A DNA stretch of 58,181 nucleotides from CAVLDP01 sp963661945 (GTDB taxonomy: Bacteria; Bacillota; Clostridia; Lachnospirales; Lachnospiraceae), in NCBI GenBank assembly GCA_963661945.1, contig CAVLDP010000014.1, positions 1 through 58,181 of the forward strand, read 5' to 3'. The notes below the pieces were generated by a model. That model searched no databases, had not been told where the DNA came from, and was given only the letters and a program-made list of their open reading frames with translations. Each line of letters starts with the position of its first letter. Within the stretch, counting starts at the first letter, position 1. This document shows positions 15,687 through 24,711 of this stretch, piece after piece. The translations under genes and the position numbers were made by a program.

Positions 15687-16822
15687 CTACCTTCTCCCAC
15701 ATATTCATAGAGAATATTCAGTTCCACTTCTCCATCTCTTATGCCATCCACCTCTGCAATCTCTAGAAGCTTCCTGCTGCCATCTGGCAGTCTACCAAGA
15801 TGCAGGAAAATATCAATTCCAGATGCAATCTGCTTACGAATCGCAGGTATCGGCAAATCCATCCCCGCCATAAGAACCATAGTTTCAAGCCTTGAGATCA
15901 TATCTCGATTGTTGTTGGCATGCCCCGTTGATAAGGTTCCATCATGACCCGTATTAGCGGCCTGTAAGAGATCGAGAGCTTCCGCCCCACGACATTCGCC
16001 CACGATAATTCGATCCGGCCTCATACGAAGACTTGTGCGAACCAGATCCCGAATCGAGACTCCAAGGCGCCCCTCCATATTGGGATTTCTGGCCTCAAGT
16101 CGCACCAGGTTCGGAATTCCTATCAGTTGAAGTTCCGCGGAATCCTCGATGGTGATCACTCGCTCCTCCGGTGGTATGAATTCCGTCAGCGCATTCAGAA
16201 GTGATGTCTTACCGGACCCTGTACCGCCGCTCACGAAGATGTTGTAGCCAGCCCTCACAAGAAGTCCCAGGAAGATACTTATTTCCTCCGTCAGAGAACC
16301 AAAACCTATTAGCCTCTTCATACTCATTGGCTCCTTGGGGAAGCGACGGATACTAACAGTCACCCCATCCATGGCAATTGGAGGCAGAACTACATTTACC
16401 CTGGAGCCATCCGGAAGACGGGTATCAACGATGGGGTTGCTCTCATTTACCATGCGATTATTCAGAGAAACAATCTGCTGGACCACATCATAGAGCTTAT
16501 CCGCGGAATAGAACTGTCTGCCCGAATCCGTAAGATGACCTTCTCTCTCTACAAAGATGTGATTTGGCCCATTAATCAGAATCTCAGTAATCGATTCGTC
16601 TTCCAGCAAATCCTGGAGGACATCGTAGCGACGAAGGGAATTATAGAGGTCGCGCTCTAACTTCAGTCGCTCATCGACAGAAATGGAACAAGTCCTCGCA
16701 AGAAGGCAAATCTCCCTTCGAATCATGGCCATCATCTCGTCATCCGCAATTTCCTGATCCAGATTCATCTCTTCTAAGATTCGAGAACGAATTTCCTCTG
16801 CGATAAGACTCCTATCCTCCAT
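15602..16822 (-). CDS. tadA: TadA/CpaF secretion ATPase
   Basis: Cytoplasmic hexameric ATPase that powers Flp pilus assembly. The 406-residue protein has the N-terminal helical domain (DLLEDESITEILINGPNHIF), the Walker A loop GGTGSGKT at about 199-206, the Asp box ERVITIEDSAELQL, the Walker B region RPDRIIVGECRGAEALDLLQ and the His box TGHDGTLSTGHANN. Length is normal for CpaF-type enzymes. It overlaps tadZ by 11 nt upstream and tadB downstream, as expected for tightly coupled operon genes. Firm family assignment. Confidence 0.93.
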   Translation of the reverse strand: MEDRSLIAEEIRSRILEEMNLDQEIADDEMMAMIRREICLLARTCSISVDERLKLERDLYNSLRRYDVLQDLLEDESITEILINGPNHIFVEREGHLTDSGRQFYSADKLYDVVQQIVSLNNRMVNESNPIVDTRLPDGSRVNVVLPPIAMDGVTVSIRRFPKEPMSMKRLIGFGSLTEEISIFLGLLVRAGYNIFVSGGTGSGKTSLLNALTEFIPPEERVITIEDSAELQLIGIPNLVRLEARNPNMEGRLGVSIRDLVRTSLRMRPDRIIVGECRGAEALDLLQAANTGHDGTLSTGHANNNRDMISRLETMVLMAGMDLPIPAIRKQIASGIDIFLHLGRLPDGSRKLLEIAEVDGIRDGEVELNILYEYVGEGRWERRGQLKQENKYFRLEKIRESYCLEE

Positions 16823-17807
16823 AAGCTAACCCCACATCGAAGTTGCGTCGAATGAAATTGCCCAGGTTTCCCTGGAAGAGCTCTTCCATCTGATAGGAGC
16901 CATCGGTTAGATTATTGGCAGACATCGGCAGGCTAATCTCTCGAATCTCTGTCGTGATTCCGCTAAGCTTCAGGTATTTGAGAAATGTTCTCTCGTATTT
17001 CCGGTAATAATCGCCCGGCCTGCTCACTAGCACAAGCTCATCACAATACTCGACCATTTCTTCAAAGCCAACATGCACTTCGTCAAATAGAAGTACCACC
17101 ACCTGGAATTTCTCCTTGGATAGTCCTTCCATCAATCGTCGCCATTGCTCAATTCGTATGCTGCCGATCTCTGCTGGCGATCGAACCGGCGGCAGAATGC
17201 TAATGCCCTCGTAATGATCGCAGAATTCATAGATATCTCCCGCCTCCGGCTCACTCACCTCGAGCATATAGAGATAATCGAGCAGATTCTTCTCTGGCAC
17301 GTGATTCAGAAGCTCAGGCAGAATGCTTGAAGCCTCCATATCTACGAAGAGAACACTTCCCTCTGTTAACATGAGGCGACTTAGGAGCAGAGAAAATGGC
17401 AGCGTCAATTCATGATGCATAGGCGAATAAACCGCCAAATAACGAATATCCGCACCATTTCTAATACGCTCCTCCGGAACCAAATAGCTGGTTCGAAGAA
17501 TCCGATCCAGAAATTGATCCATTGCTTGGAACTTGTAGAGCTTCTCATAAGTCTTAAATGGCGGCTCCATAGAGTCGCTCAGCTGCAAGACCTCGCCAAT
17601 TTCACTTAGGATGTCACCCTTATCGTATGCTTCTAAGAATGGCGTCGTCAGAAGACCGATCTCATATCGACCCCGATCTTCTCGAAAGATATCAAGGTCC
17701 GTATAGGTATTTACTACAAAGTCCTTCTTACTCCCCAATAAGAAACGAACCACCGCATCAAGATATGCCTCGTCCAAATCACAGACTAGCAGACGTATCT
17801 CCTTCAC
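16812..17807 (-). CDS. TadZ/CpaE-like pilus localisation protein
   Basis: A 331-residue cytosolic protein, probably of the TadZ/CpaE group that positions the pilus machine. Residues 1-100 look like an atypical receiver domain (KEIRLLVCDLDEAYLDAVVR), followed by a ParA/MinD-type fold. The usual Walker A lysine pattern is not evident; the corresponding strand reads MLTEGSVLFVDMEASSILPEL, so ATP binding may be weak. Later segments QVVVLLFDEVHVGFEEM and DELVLVSRPGDYYRKYE fit the fold. The start is GTG 17807, overlapping the prepilin peptidase stop as GTGA with GGGAGG ten bases upstream; a 17-residue longer frame is unlikely. Confidence 0.72.
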   Translation of the reverse strand: MKEIRLLVCDLDEAYLDAVVRFLLGSKKDFVVNTYTDLDIFREDRGRYEIGLLTTPFLEAYDKGDILSEIGEVLQLSDSMEPPFKTYEKLYKFQAMDQFLDRILRTSYLVPEERIRNGADIRYLAVYSPMHHELTLPFSLLLSRLMLTEGSVLFVDMEASSILPELLNHVPEKNLLDYLYMLEVSEPEAGDIYEFCDHYEGISILPPVRSPAEIGSIRIEQWRRLMEGLSKEKFQVVVLLFDEVHVGFEEMVEYCDELVLVSRPGDYYRKYERTFLKYLKLSGITTEIREISLPMSANNLTDGSYQMEELFQGNLGNFIRRNFDVGLAYGG

Positions 17808-18244
17808 TTTATCCACACCTCCCTCATGATTACGCAAAGATATGCACTTGCTATGCACATTGCAAAAGACAGGCTACCCTCTGACCAACCTTTCATACTC
17901 CTTCTCCCCAAATTTCTTACGATGGAATATAGCGCTCCACAGAACATGGAACCAATGATGACCTGTATTGTGAGACCAGGTCTTAGAAATGTAGATAGTC
18001 CCGAAAACAATTTCACGTCTCCTGCTCCAAGCCCCCGAATGAGAAAGACTGGATACAGAAGAAGAATTGGCCAGATGGCATCCCCTAGAAAATATAGAAT
18101 ACCAATCGCCCCCCTGACAGATAGTTGGTAGAAAAGCCCAAGCAGGTAGCAAATCAGTATCAGGCTGTTCGGCACCCGTCCCTCTTTTAGATCAATCCCA
18201 GCTCCTGTCAGCGCGACGATCAGTGCCATCACATATGGGTTCAT
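17804..18244 (-). CDS. Prepilin peptidase (A24) heading the Flp operon
   Basis: A 146-residue polytopic membrane aspartyl protease that would cleave pilin leaders at Gly. Catalytic aspartates are in GAGIDLKEGRVPN and in the GxGD motif GLGAGDVKLFSG. ATG 18244 is chosen because GAGAGG precedes it by 8 nt; the frame could open at 18274, but a TATAAT-like box covers that codon. It is the first gene of the pilus operon and overlaps tadZ as GTGA. The C-terminal part contains two further hydrophobic helices, as in TadV/CpaA enzymes. A second A24 peptidase lies downstream in the same operon. Confidence 0.85.
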   Translation of the reverse strand: MNPYVMALIVALTGAGIDLKEGRVPNSLILICYLLGLFYQLSVRGAIGILYFLGDAIWPILLLYPVFLIRGLGAGDVKLFSGLSTFLRPGLTIQVIIGSMFCGALYSIVRNLGRRSMKGWSEGSLSFAMCIASAYLCVIMREVWIK

Positions 18245-18273
18245 ATGCTTCACCTCTCTTTTGGTAAAACCCA

Positions 18274-18279
18274 TTATAG
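18274..18279 (-). promoter_or_regulatory. Possible -10 box of the Flp operon
   Basis: The minus strand reads TATAAT about 30 nt before the chosen start of the first prepilin peptidase. No convincing -35 hexamer is at 16-18 nt spacing, so a regulator may be needed. Confidence 0.3.
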
Positions 18280-18437
18280 ATAGCCACCTTCCGCTCTAAC
18301 CATTCAAATTTCAGGTTGCCTGGCCTTTATGATTATTGCTTAGATTTTGCATTTGTATAAAATCACCGAGGAATTCAGGGAGGACTCCCTGGAAAATTTA
18401 TGCAGGTTTGACAAGATGCCATTTCCGGCATTAGGGC

Positions 18438-18470
18438 AAAAAAATTAGCACGAATCTCTGTTCGTGCTAA
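18438..18470 (-). terminator. Terminator of the flagellin-fliS operon
   Basis: Perfect 10-bp stem TTAGCACGAA/TTCGTGCTAA with a 6-nt loop, then seven T residues on the minus strand. It lies 25 nt after the fliS stop and separates the flagellar from the pilus genes. Confidence 0.9.
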
Positions 18471-18495
18471 CTACATATCATATCCTATCGATTCT

Positions 18496-18972
18496 CTAAG
18501 CGAAGAAGCCGCGGCTGCCATCATAGTTCATGGTAACCTCATTTACATCATGTCTGCCATAGGTCATCCCTGCTGCAATGTGCTCTGTATTCTGCATCAT
18601 CGGATCGGTGTGGTCCGCCTTCGCTACTTCCTTAAAAGCCTCTCGAAGAGGTCTAATCACGCGAAGCGCCTCCGTAATGTGCGACTCATCCTCTGTATAG
18701 ATTGCCTTCGCAAGCTCCCGCTCTGCATAGTCGTAGATGCTGTACAGATTAAGAGACAGCTCGTACTTCTGATCCAGGGCATTCTTCAGATGCTCTAGAA
18801 CCTGTCCTGCCCTTCTAACCTCATCTCGATAACTCTTCGGTTCCTCATTCTGTAGGCAAACCTTCGCCTCCTCAAGATAGGCCTCATATATATCATATAA
18901 TACAACGATGAGCTCGCTTCGATTGGCGGAAGTAATTCTTCTGGTAAATGTAACAATATCTGAGCGATTCAT
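18496..18972 (-). CDS. fliS: Flagellin export chaperone FliS
   Basis: A 158-residue helical protein that binds the C-terminus of flagellin in the cytoplasm and keeps it export-ready. Typical blocks are RITSANRSELIVVLYDIYEAYLEEA near the N-terminus and ELSLNLYSIYDYAERELAKA in the middle. It is longer than classical FliS (about 130 residues), with a tail ending in GRHDVNEVTMNYDGSRGFFA. It begins 8 nt after the flagellin stop and is followed by a strong terminator, so it is cotranscribed with flagellin. The call is good from sequence and context. Confidence 0.88.
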   Translation of the reverse strand: MNRSDIVTFTRRITSANRSELIVVLYDIYEAYLEEAKVCLQNEEPKSYRDEVRRAGQVLEHLKNALDQKYELSLNLYSIYDYAERELAKAIYTEDESHITEALRVIRPLREAFKEVAKADHTDPMMQNTEHIAAGMTYGRHDVNEVTMNYDGSRGFFA

Positions 18973-18980
18973 AACTTATC

Positions 18981-20414
18981 CTACTGCAATAACTGAAGTG
19001 CCAGCTGCGGAAGCTCATTGGCCTGAGACAGGGCAGACACAGATGCCTGCTCGAGTACGTTATATCTGGTATATTCAACCATCTCTGTTGCCATATCCGC
19101 ATCTTCAATACGAGAAATGGCAGAATTCATATTCTCATCTGTTGCATCCAGAGAAGACACCGTGTGCTCCAGACGATTCTCATATGCACCAAGAGATGCT
19201 CGAATTGAACTTACCACGGATAGCGCGTCATCAAGAGTTGCTATCGCCTCTTCCGCACCTGTAATTGTCGATACATCAACGGTATCCAGATAGAGGTGCT
19301 CCGTATCAATCGATGGAATACGAACCTCCATCGTCTGACCTTCATTGGCACCGATCTGAAGTGTCATTGGACCAATATTGGTAACTTCAACAGAAACAGC
19401 TCCCGTATATCCCTCTTCCAGCATCAGAGTCATCTTAAAATTATTGCGATTTGAGAAGGTTAGCTTATTGCCTTCGTAGAGGACAGTCGTCTGATTATCA
19501 AACTGGGAAGGATCCGCCCGATCAAGCGAAATCTCGGCATTCTTACCTACAGACGAACAATCATCTGTCACATCATATGGTAGACCAAGGGCATCTGCCA
19601 AATCCTTATTATCCACAGAAACCGTAAGAGACGCATCACTACCGAACTTATTCGTCGTGAACTTCGGTGGCCATTCATTGATATCTGTAATTGTACAGTC
19701 TGCACGCTCTGCTCCCTCTCGAAGCTTCTGATAGATCTGTTCATCTGTCACATCTGTTGTAGCCAGTGCAATCTCATAACCATTGATCTGAATACTTCCT
19801 GTGAGCGTACCATTTTCAACAAGGGCTGCAACATCCGCATAGGAATTGCATGTTGCTGTAACTGGACTGGTCGCCGTTGCGCTAGGAATCGTTGCCTGCT
19901 CTGATGCTACAGTTACACTAAAGTTATAGTAACCTGCTGACACAGTCGATGATACCTGAAGACGGCTTACATTATTGCCATAGACTCTGGCATCCAGCGA
20001 ACCATCCAGGAGGTTCTTGGTATTGAATTCTGTTGTAGAAGAAATTCTGTCAATCTCTTCCTTCAGCGAACTGATCTCAAGCTGGATATCGTCGAGTTCC
20101 TCTTCCATATTGATATCATTTGCTGCCTGGACAGCCAGCTCTCTCATACGCTGAATCATGCTGGTAACTTCATTCAGGGCGCCATCTGCTGTCTCAAGAA
20201 CGGACATACCGTTGCTAGCATTCGTTGAGGACTGGTCTAACGCATCAATCTGCGCCTGCATCTTAGATGAGATTGCGATTCCAGATGGATCATCCTTGGC
20301 GTGGTTGATCTTGAAACCGGAAGATAATCGTTCCATAACCTCCGTCAGACTATTCTCATTTCGAAGCAGCTGATTGTTGGTCATAACTGCGGATATATTA
20401 TTATTAATTTTCAT
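18981..20414 (-). CDS. fliC: Flagellin
   Basis: Main subunit of the flagellar filament, 477 residues. The conserved N-terminal D0/D1 region (MKINNNISAVMTNNQLLRNE, LSSGFKINHAKDDPSGIAIS, IQRMRELAVQAANDIN) and C-terminal D1/D0 region (ISRIEDADMATEMVEYTR, ending ANELPQLALQLLQ) flank a variable centre of about 230 residues (roughly 150-380), so this is a medium-large flagellin with surface-exposed domains. It is first in a two-gene operon with fliS and is preceded by a near-perfect sigma-28-type promoter. Whether the genome has further flagellin copies cannot be told here. The symbol fliC is used in the generic sense. Confidence 0.95.
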   Translation of the reverse strand: MKINNNISAVMTNNQLLRNENSLTEVMERLSSGFKINHAKDDPSGIAISSKMQAQIDALDQSSTNASNGMSVLETADGALNEVTSMIQRMRELAVQAANDINMEEELDDIQLEISSLKEEIDRISSTTEFNTKNLLDGSLDARVYGNNVSRLQVSSTVSAGYYNFSVTVASEQATIPSATATSPVTATCNSYADVAALVENGTLTGSIQINGYEIALATTDVTDEQIYQKLREGAERADCTITDINEWPPKFTTNKFGSDASLTVSVDNKDLADALGLPYDVTDDCSSVGKNAEISLDRADPSQFDNQTTVLYEGNKLTFSNRNNFKMTLMLEEGYTGAVSVEVTNIGPMTLQIGANEGQTMEVRIPSIDTEHLYLDTVDVSTITGAEEAIATLDDALSVVSSIRASLGAYENRLEHTVSSLDATDENMNSAISRIEDADMATEMVEYTRYNVLEQASVSALSQANELPQLALQLLQ

Positions 20415-20440
20415 AAGAATTACCTCTCTTGCTACTTCAT

Positions 20441-20467
20441 TTATCGGAAATGAAGCTGGATTTCTTA
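20441..20467 (-). promoter_or_regulatory. Sigma-28 (SigD/FliA-type) promoter of flagellin
   Basis: Minus strand TAAGAAAT - 11 nt - TCCGATAA, matching the sigma-28 consensus TAAAGTTT-N11-GCCGATAA closely in the -10. It lies about 27 nt upstream of the start codon, and GAGAGG follows as ribosome-binding site. Confidence 0.85.
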
Positions 20468-20534
20468 ACTGGAAAATTACGCTTTTTTCTGAGCTTCTTC
20501 TGAGCTTTTTTCTAGCCTTCTCTCTGGATCTCTC

Positions 20535-23500
20535 TTATGCAAGTTCTGAAAGACCCTGTACGAATGCCCTGGCAATGCTATAGAGCGTTCTGGTCTGAAT
20601 CTGGTCCCCCTCCTCGCTTGTCTCAAAGCCATAATCATCCTTCGTATAGATGTCATTTAGACTTACATCTTCCCGAAAACCTATGCTTAAGGATACAGAA
20701 AGGCCTGTCTCTTCCTGGATTCGGCCAGCAAGTATGGTGGCATTCTCTGAGAGAACCTCCCTCGTTGCACTAGAATCCGTCTCCAAACTTCCGACCATCT
20801 CTCCATTAACATACTGAAGTGCTGCGCGAAGAGATCCGATTCTGTCGTTGGAATATGCGATATCGACAAGGCCATTTTCTTCCTGGCCACGGACAATCTT
20901 AAGGGTCATGGTGCCATTTTCATCTGCTACGAGAATCGGAATATTGTAGGTCTCCGACTTGGACATCTGTGTAAATATAGATATCTGTGCATTCTGTAGC
21001 TGCAGACTTCTTAGATCAATCCTAGCCGTCACATCCTGTGTCATATCCTGCTTCAGAACATTCTCCGCAGTTTCCGCCAGCTTCTGCTGGGCTTCTGCCA
21101 TTTCCTCCGGCGTCTTGATTGCCTCTCCATAGTCTTCAAGCGCCATCTCCATGAGCGCATCGAGATCGATGTCACTGAGATCTACCACAGACCCATCCAG
21201 ATTCGTATGCGGACGATCTAGGATGCTCTTCCAAACATTACGATTGTTATAAAGCGACGTCATCGCCTGAAGATTCATCGCTGTAGCCGGAATCGAATAA
21301 GCAGACAATCCAGAATAGACTTCCTCTTCCGCCTGATATGCCTGCTGCAATTCGCTTCGTACCTGGCGCTGATACTCCTTCTCGTACTCATCCGGCTCAT
21401 CGATCTCTTCTAAGGCCGATGCAATCTGATCTGGTGTCATCTGCATACACTCGCTCGTGCCAATCTCCTGCAGCTTGTATGGACTAGCTGCTTCCTCTGC
21501 ATCGAGCATACGATTCGCCTGAAATGCCATCTCGATCTGATCAGTAATCGATAGAGAGCTCTTCTCAAAACCAGCAAACAAACCAGTCTCATCTGACACT
21601 ACATATTCCTGATTCTCATGCTTTCTGGTCCGAACCGCAGTCAAAAGGTTACGCATCGTGACCTCAGATCCCTGCTTAAGAAGAGTACCAATTGCTGCAC
21701 CATCCGTAGCATTTACCTGGTGCATGAGGCGATAGATTCCAAGAATCGAATCCCTCTCTTCTTCTGTGATTGCCCCTGTCTCATCCAGTTTGTAGAGGAA
21801 CTTGCTGAATCTCTCCTCAGAAGCAGTCCCATCTATCGTTCCCTGGATTTCCTCTGCCGAATCAATGACCTCTTCCATAGTCATATCAAGCGGATTCACA
21901 TCATTTCTCACCATCTCAAGTACGGTCGCAGGAGTCAGGCTCTTGAAGGTCCTCTGCACAAGCTCATCCACTTCCTTCATTGAAGAAATGGAATCCGTCG
22001 TTATCTCCATCTCGTTATAGCCGAGGATTCTGACTGCACGCTCATTAGAAGGTGTACTATCCAACTTAAGCTCGCTTAGAATCTCATCCACGCTATTATC
22101 AAATGCTGTTGCAATTCGATCACCCAGATCTGAGCGAACCTCTGTCATCATCGTCTCATAGCGACCTGCTGCCTGCGCGAGATAGCTTCTTCCATCGCTG
22201 GAACTTACGAAGGCCTCTCCCTCCTGGTAGATTGCTCTAAGCGACATGCTCTTAATATCCGGTATCCTACCAAGAAGAACTGCCGGCATCTCTTCCAGAC
22301 TGGAAATGGTATTCTCAACCTCAGACGGAATCGCGGTGGAATCCTCTTCCATGGCAGATAACTCCTCAATCAGATTCTGAAGCTCTGTCGTATTTACATC
22401 GATGCCATTTCTCATCATGGTGTAGCTTGCTTCAAGCGTCATCTGAAGACGAATGGTCTCAAGCTGCTTATATCCTGCGATGTTGGAATTGCTTGTATCG
22501 CTCGTATCCTGATGAACAGCTATCAGATTCTGAATCGTTAGTTTCTCTCCAAGAGAAGTTACCTTATCGACATCCTCATCACTGAGTACCTGAAGTGCGT
22601 CAACAGCCGCTGACGCCTGGTCCAGGAGAGAATAGCCTGGCACAAGGTAGGCTTCCTTGGGATTTTGTCCCTCATTTACCGCGGTCACGATACTCTGAAG
22701 GGCATCCTCGCTCTGACAGGTGAAGCTCTGAAGCTCCGACAGGTAGAGTACATTTTCCGGAGTGATTGGAATATCGTTATTAAGCATCCAAGCAGCTGAA
22801 TTCAGCGCATCCTCATCCACGGTTAATCCCAGGCTTTCAATGACCTTCTTCACGGAGCTTTCGATCTCTTCCGGTATTGAAGCAGACAGCTCGCTGGTTG
22901 GAGCGCTTGTCGTCGAATACACTGCCTGATAGATATTCTCAATCGTTGGAGTAGCATTCGTCTTCAGAAGATATTTCATCGCATCTTCTGAGAGACCATT
23001 CTGTGTCTTTGCCTCGATTTCCTCTACCATCTGAAGCGCAACCGCACCATCCTGAATCATGGTTGGATCCGTCGGAAGGTCCACTTCACTTAGGGCTTCC
23101 GTCATCGTAACCGCATAATTCGTCGAACCGGTAATCTTCGCAACCGTATCCGAATCAAGTCCGCCCATAATTGAGACATCCATTCCGCCCTTGGCCAGGC
23201 TCAGCTTGATCTTCTCACCGATATTCACGAAGTCTTCCGGATCCAAATCCTCAGCCTGAAATCCCTGCTTCTCCATCTCGCTTAGATCGCCCTCGGAGAG
23301 AACAGCGCTTGCAATCGTAAGCTTGGTCTTCGTCTGCTCCTCGCTCGAAGCTTGGCCATCCGATAGCTGTCCCTCCAGCTGATCTGCAATCGTATCCTTG
23401 TCATAAAATGGACTATCTATATTAATTTCACGCAAAAAACAGGAAGCAGAAACCTCGGTATCGGTATCTCCTCCCTGAATCTTAGATGTCTGAGCGGACG

Positions 23501-23543
23501 CATCCTGCGTCTTCAAATACTCAGTAATATTCTCTATTCTCAT
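20535..23543 (-). CDS. DUF6240-like large flagellar-associated protein with FliK-like C-terminus
   Basis: A 1002-residue, acidic, largely helical protein without signal peptide or membrane helix. I recognise it as the DUF6240 type found near flagellar genes in Lachnospiraceae. Several internal repeats share a pattern near P-T-x-E-N-[IVL]-x-x-[LV], for example NATPTIENIYQAVYS, IPITPENVLYLSELQ and VTMRNLLTAVRTRKH. The last 150 residues resemble the FliK hook-length-control C-terminal fold: IPILVADENGTMTLKIVRG, RIGSLRAALQYVNGEMVGSL, then ATREVLSENATILAGRIQEE and a final strand LSVSLSIGF. A sigma-28-like promoter precedes it. A role in hook or rod length control, or as a secreted flagellar ruler, is inferred and not shown. 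Confidence 0.65.
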   Translation of the reverse strand: MRIENITEYLKTQDASAQTSKIQGGDTDTEVSASCFLREINIDSPFYDKDTIADQLEGQLSDGQASSEEQTKTKLTIASAVLSEGDLSEMEKQGFQAEDLDPEDFVNIGEKIKLSLAKGGMDVSIMGGLDSDTVAKITGSTNYAVTMTEALSEVDLPTDPTMIQDGAVALQMVEEIEAKTQNGLSEDAMKYLLKTNATPTIENIYQAVYSTTSAPTSELSASIPEEIESSVKKVIESLGLTVDEDALNSAAWMLNNDIPITPENVLYLSELQSFTCQSEDALQSIVTAVNEGQNPKEAYLVPGYSLLDQASAAVDALQVLSDEDVDKVTSLGEKLTIQNLIAVHQDTSDTSNSNIAGYKQLETIRLQMTLEASYTMMRNGIDVNTTELQNLIEELSAMEEDSTAIPSEVENTISSLEEMPAVLLGRIPDIKSMSLRAIYQEGEAFVSSSDGRSYLAQAAGRYETMMTEVRSDLGDRIATAFDNSVDEILSELKLDSTPSNERAVRILGYNEMEITTDSISSMKEVDELVQRTFKSLTPATVLEMVRNDVNPLDMTMEEVIDSAEEIQGTIDGTASEERFSKFLYKLDETGAITEEERDSILGIYRLMHQVNATDGAAIGTLLKQGSEVTMRNLLTAVRTRKHENQEYVVSDETGLFAGFEKSSLSITDQIEMAFQANRMLDAEEAASPYKLQEIGTSECMQMTPDQIASALEEIDEPDEYEKEYQRQVRSELQQAYQAEEEVYSGLSAYSIPATAMNLQAMTSLYNNRNVWKSILDRPHTNLDGSVVDLSDIDLDALMEMALEDYGEAIKTPEEMAEAQQKLAETAENVLKQDMTQDVTARIDLRSLQLQNAQISIFTQMSKSETYNIPILVADENGTMTLKIVRGQEENGLVDIAYSNDRIGSLRAALQYVNGEMVGSLETDSSATREVLSENATILAGRIQEETGLSVSLSIGFREDVSLNDIYTKDDYGFETSEEGDQIQTRTLYSIARAFVQGLSELA

Positions 23544-23575
23544 ATAGGCATCCCCCTACAAGTATTCTGATTACT

Positions 23576-23602
23576 ATTTCGGAGAAATAGGCAGAATTCT
23601 TA
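23576..23602 (-). promoter_or_regulatory. Sigma-28-like promoter of the DUF6240-like gene
   Basis: Minus strand TAAGAATT - 11 nt - TCCGAAAT, with the same layout as the flagellin promoter. Both are preceded by CCAGT. The -10 deviates from consensus in its last three bases. Confidence 0.65.
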
Positions 23603-23613
23603 ACTGGGAAATG

Positions 23614-24702
23614 TCATTTTGTATAATAGCGCCCCATAGCCTGCGCACTAGAGCGATTCCTCTCGAACTGCTCGGATACCGTCTGCGTATCCACATTCAG
23701 ATTCTGAATGGTCAGGTTCAGGTTGGTTAAATCCATGAGATCTATGGTCTCACCATTTTCGATGACGCGAACAACCGGCCTCAAATTATGGCTTCCTGAA
23801 TTTCTCACCACGATAGCAGTTCGACCGTCAGAAAGTAGGATCTCTGTTCCCTTCGGATACTGAGGCACATAATTCTTCATAAGTGACACGACCTCTGTGT
23901 CATAGAGTCTGCCACAATTACCCATGAGATACTCAAGCGCCTCCGCACTGGAATATCCCTTCTTGTATGGCCTCTTCGATGTCAGTGCATCGTAGGCATC
24001 CGCCGCATGAAGCATCTTCGTATAGATGGATTGTCGATCTCCAATCAGTCCGTCCGGATAACCAGTTCCATCTTCATTCTCATGATGTCCACGCACGGCA
24101 ATCTTCGTATAAGTACTGATATCCCATCGATCCTGAATCATGCGATAGGATTCCATCGGATGCTGCCTGATAATGCCGAACTCTTCTGGTGTCAGCTGAG
24201 CCGGTTTATTCAGGATTGCAAGAGGAATGGATAATTTGCCAATATCATGGATTAACCCGGCGAGAACCAGATTGGTAAGCTCCTCCTCATTCATCCCGTA
24301 TCCCATTCCGAGTACACAGCAGAGAACTGCTACATTTACCGAATGCGAATAGGTATAACTATCAAAAGTACGAAGGTCAGCAAAGTCCAGGCTGACATTG
24401 CCCTTCTCGATAATCTCCCTCACGATATCACGGGCAACACTCATGCAGCCATCAATATCCATTCGCTTGACGCAGTCCATTCCCTCGCGTCTCAGCTTGA
24501 CTGGAATCGGAGGCTCAATCTCAATATCCGACGACAGGCCATCCTCGATATAGATACCGTCAAAACCATAATCCTGCAGTCTCGCCAAATAAGGAACCGT
24601 AAGTGTTGATGGCACGCCAATCAGAACACGACCTTCCTCATCGACAATCTCCGCCGCAATCTTCATTCCAGGCTTTGCCTTCTCCAGCGGTATATATCTC
24701 AT
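23614..24702 (-). CDS. HD-GYP domain phosphodiesterase
   Basis: A 362-residue cytosolic protein predicted to hydrolyse cyclic di-GMP. An N-terminal regulatory part (about 1-110, RYIPLEKAKPGMKIAAEIVD) precedes the HD-GYP domain at about 115-290: YSHSVNVAVLCCVLGMGYG, LAGLIHDIGKLSIP, RQHPMESYRMI, HHENEDGTGYPDGL and the ADAYDALTSKRPYKKGYS block. The metal-binding His/Asp set and the GYP signature are intact. A C-terminal beta-rich tail (about 300-362) may be a further sensing part. A TAGGAGG ribosome-binding site lies before the ATG, 9 nt after the recR stop. Its position between replication genes and flagellar genes suggests involvement in the motile-sessile switch, which is inference. Confidence 0.9.
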   Translation of the reverse strand: MRYIPLEKAKPGMKIAAEIVDEEGRVLIGVPSTLTVPYLARLQDYGFDGIYIEDGLSSDIEIEPPIPVKLRREGMDCVKRMDIDGCMSVARDIVREIIEKGNVSLDFADLRTFDSYTYSHSVNVAVLCCVLGMGYGMNEEELTNLVLAGLIHDIGKLSIPLAILNKPAQLTPEEFGIIRQHPMESYRMIQDRWDISTYTKIAVRGHHENEDGTGYPDGLIGDRQSIYTKMLHAADAYDALTSKRPYKKGYSSAEALEYLMGNCGRLYDTEVVSLMKNYVPQYPKGTEILLSDGRTAIVVRNSGSHNLRPVVRVIENGETIDLMDLTNLNLTIQNLNVDTQTVSEQFERNRSSAQAMGRYYTK

Positions 24703-24711
24703 AAAAACCTC

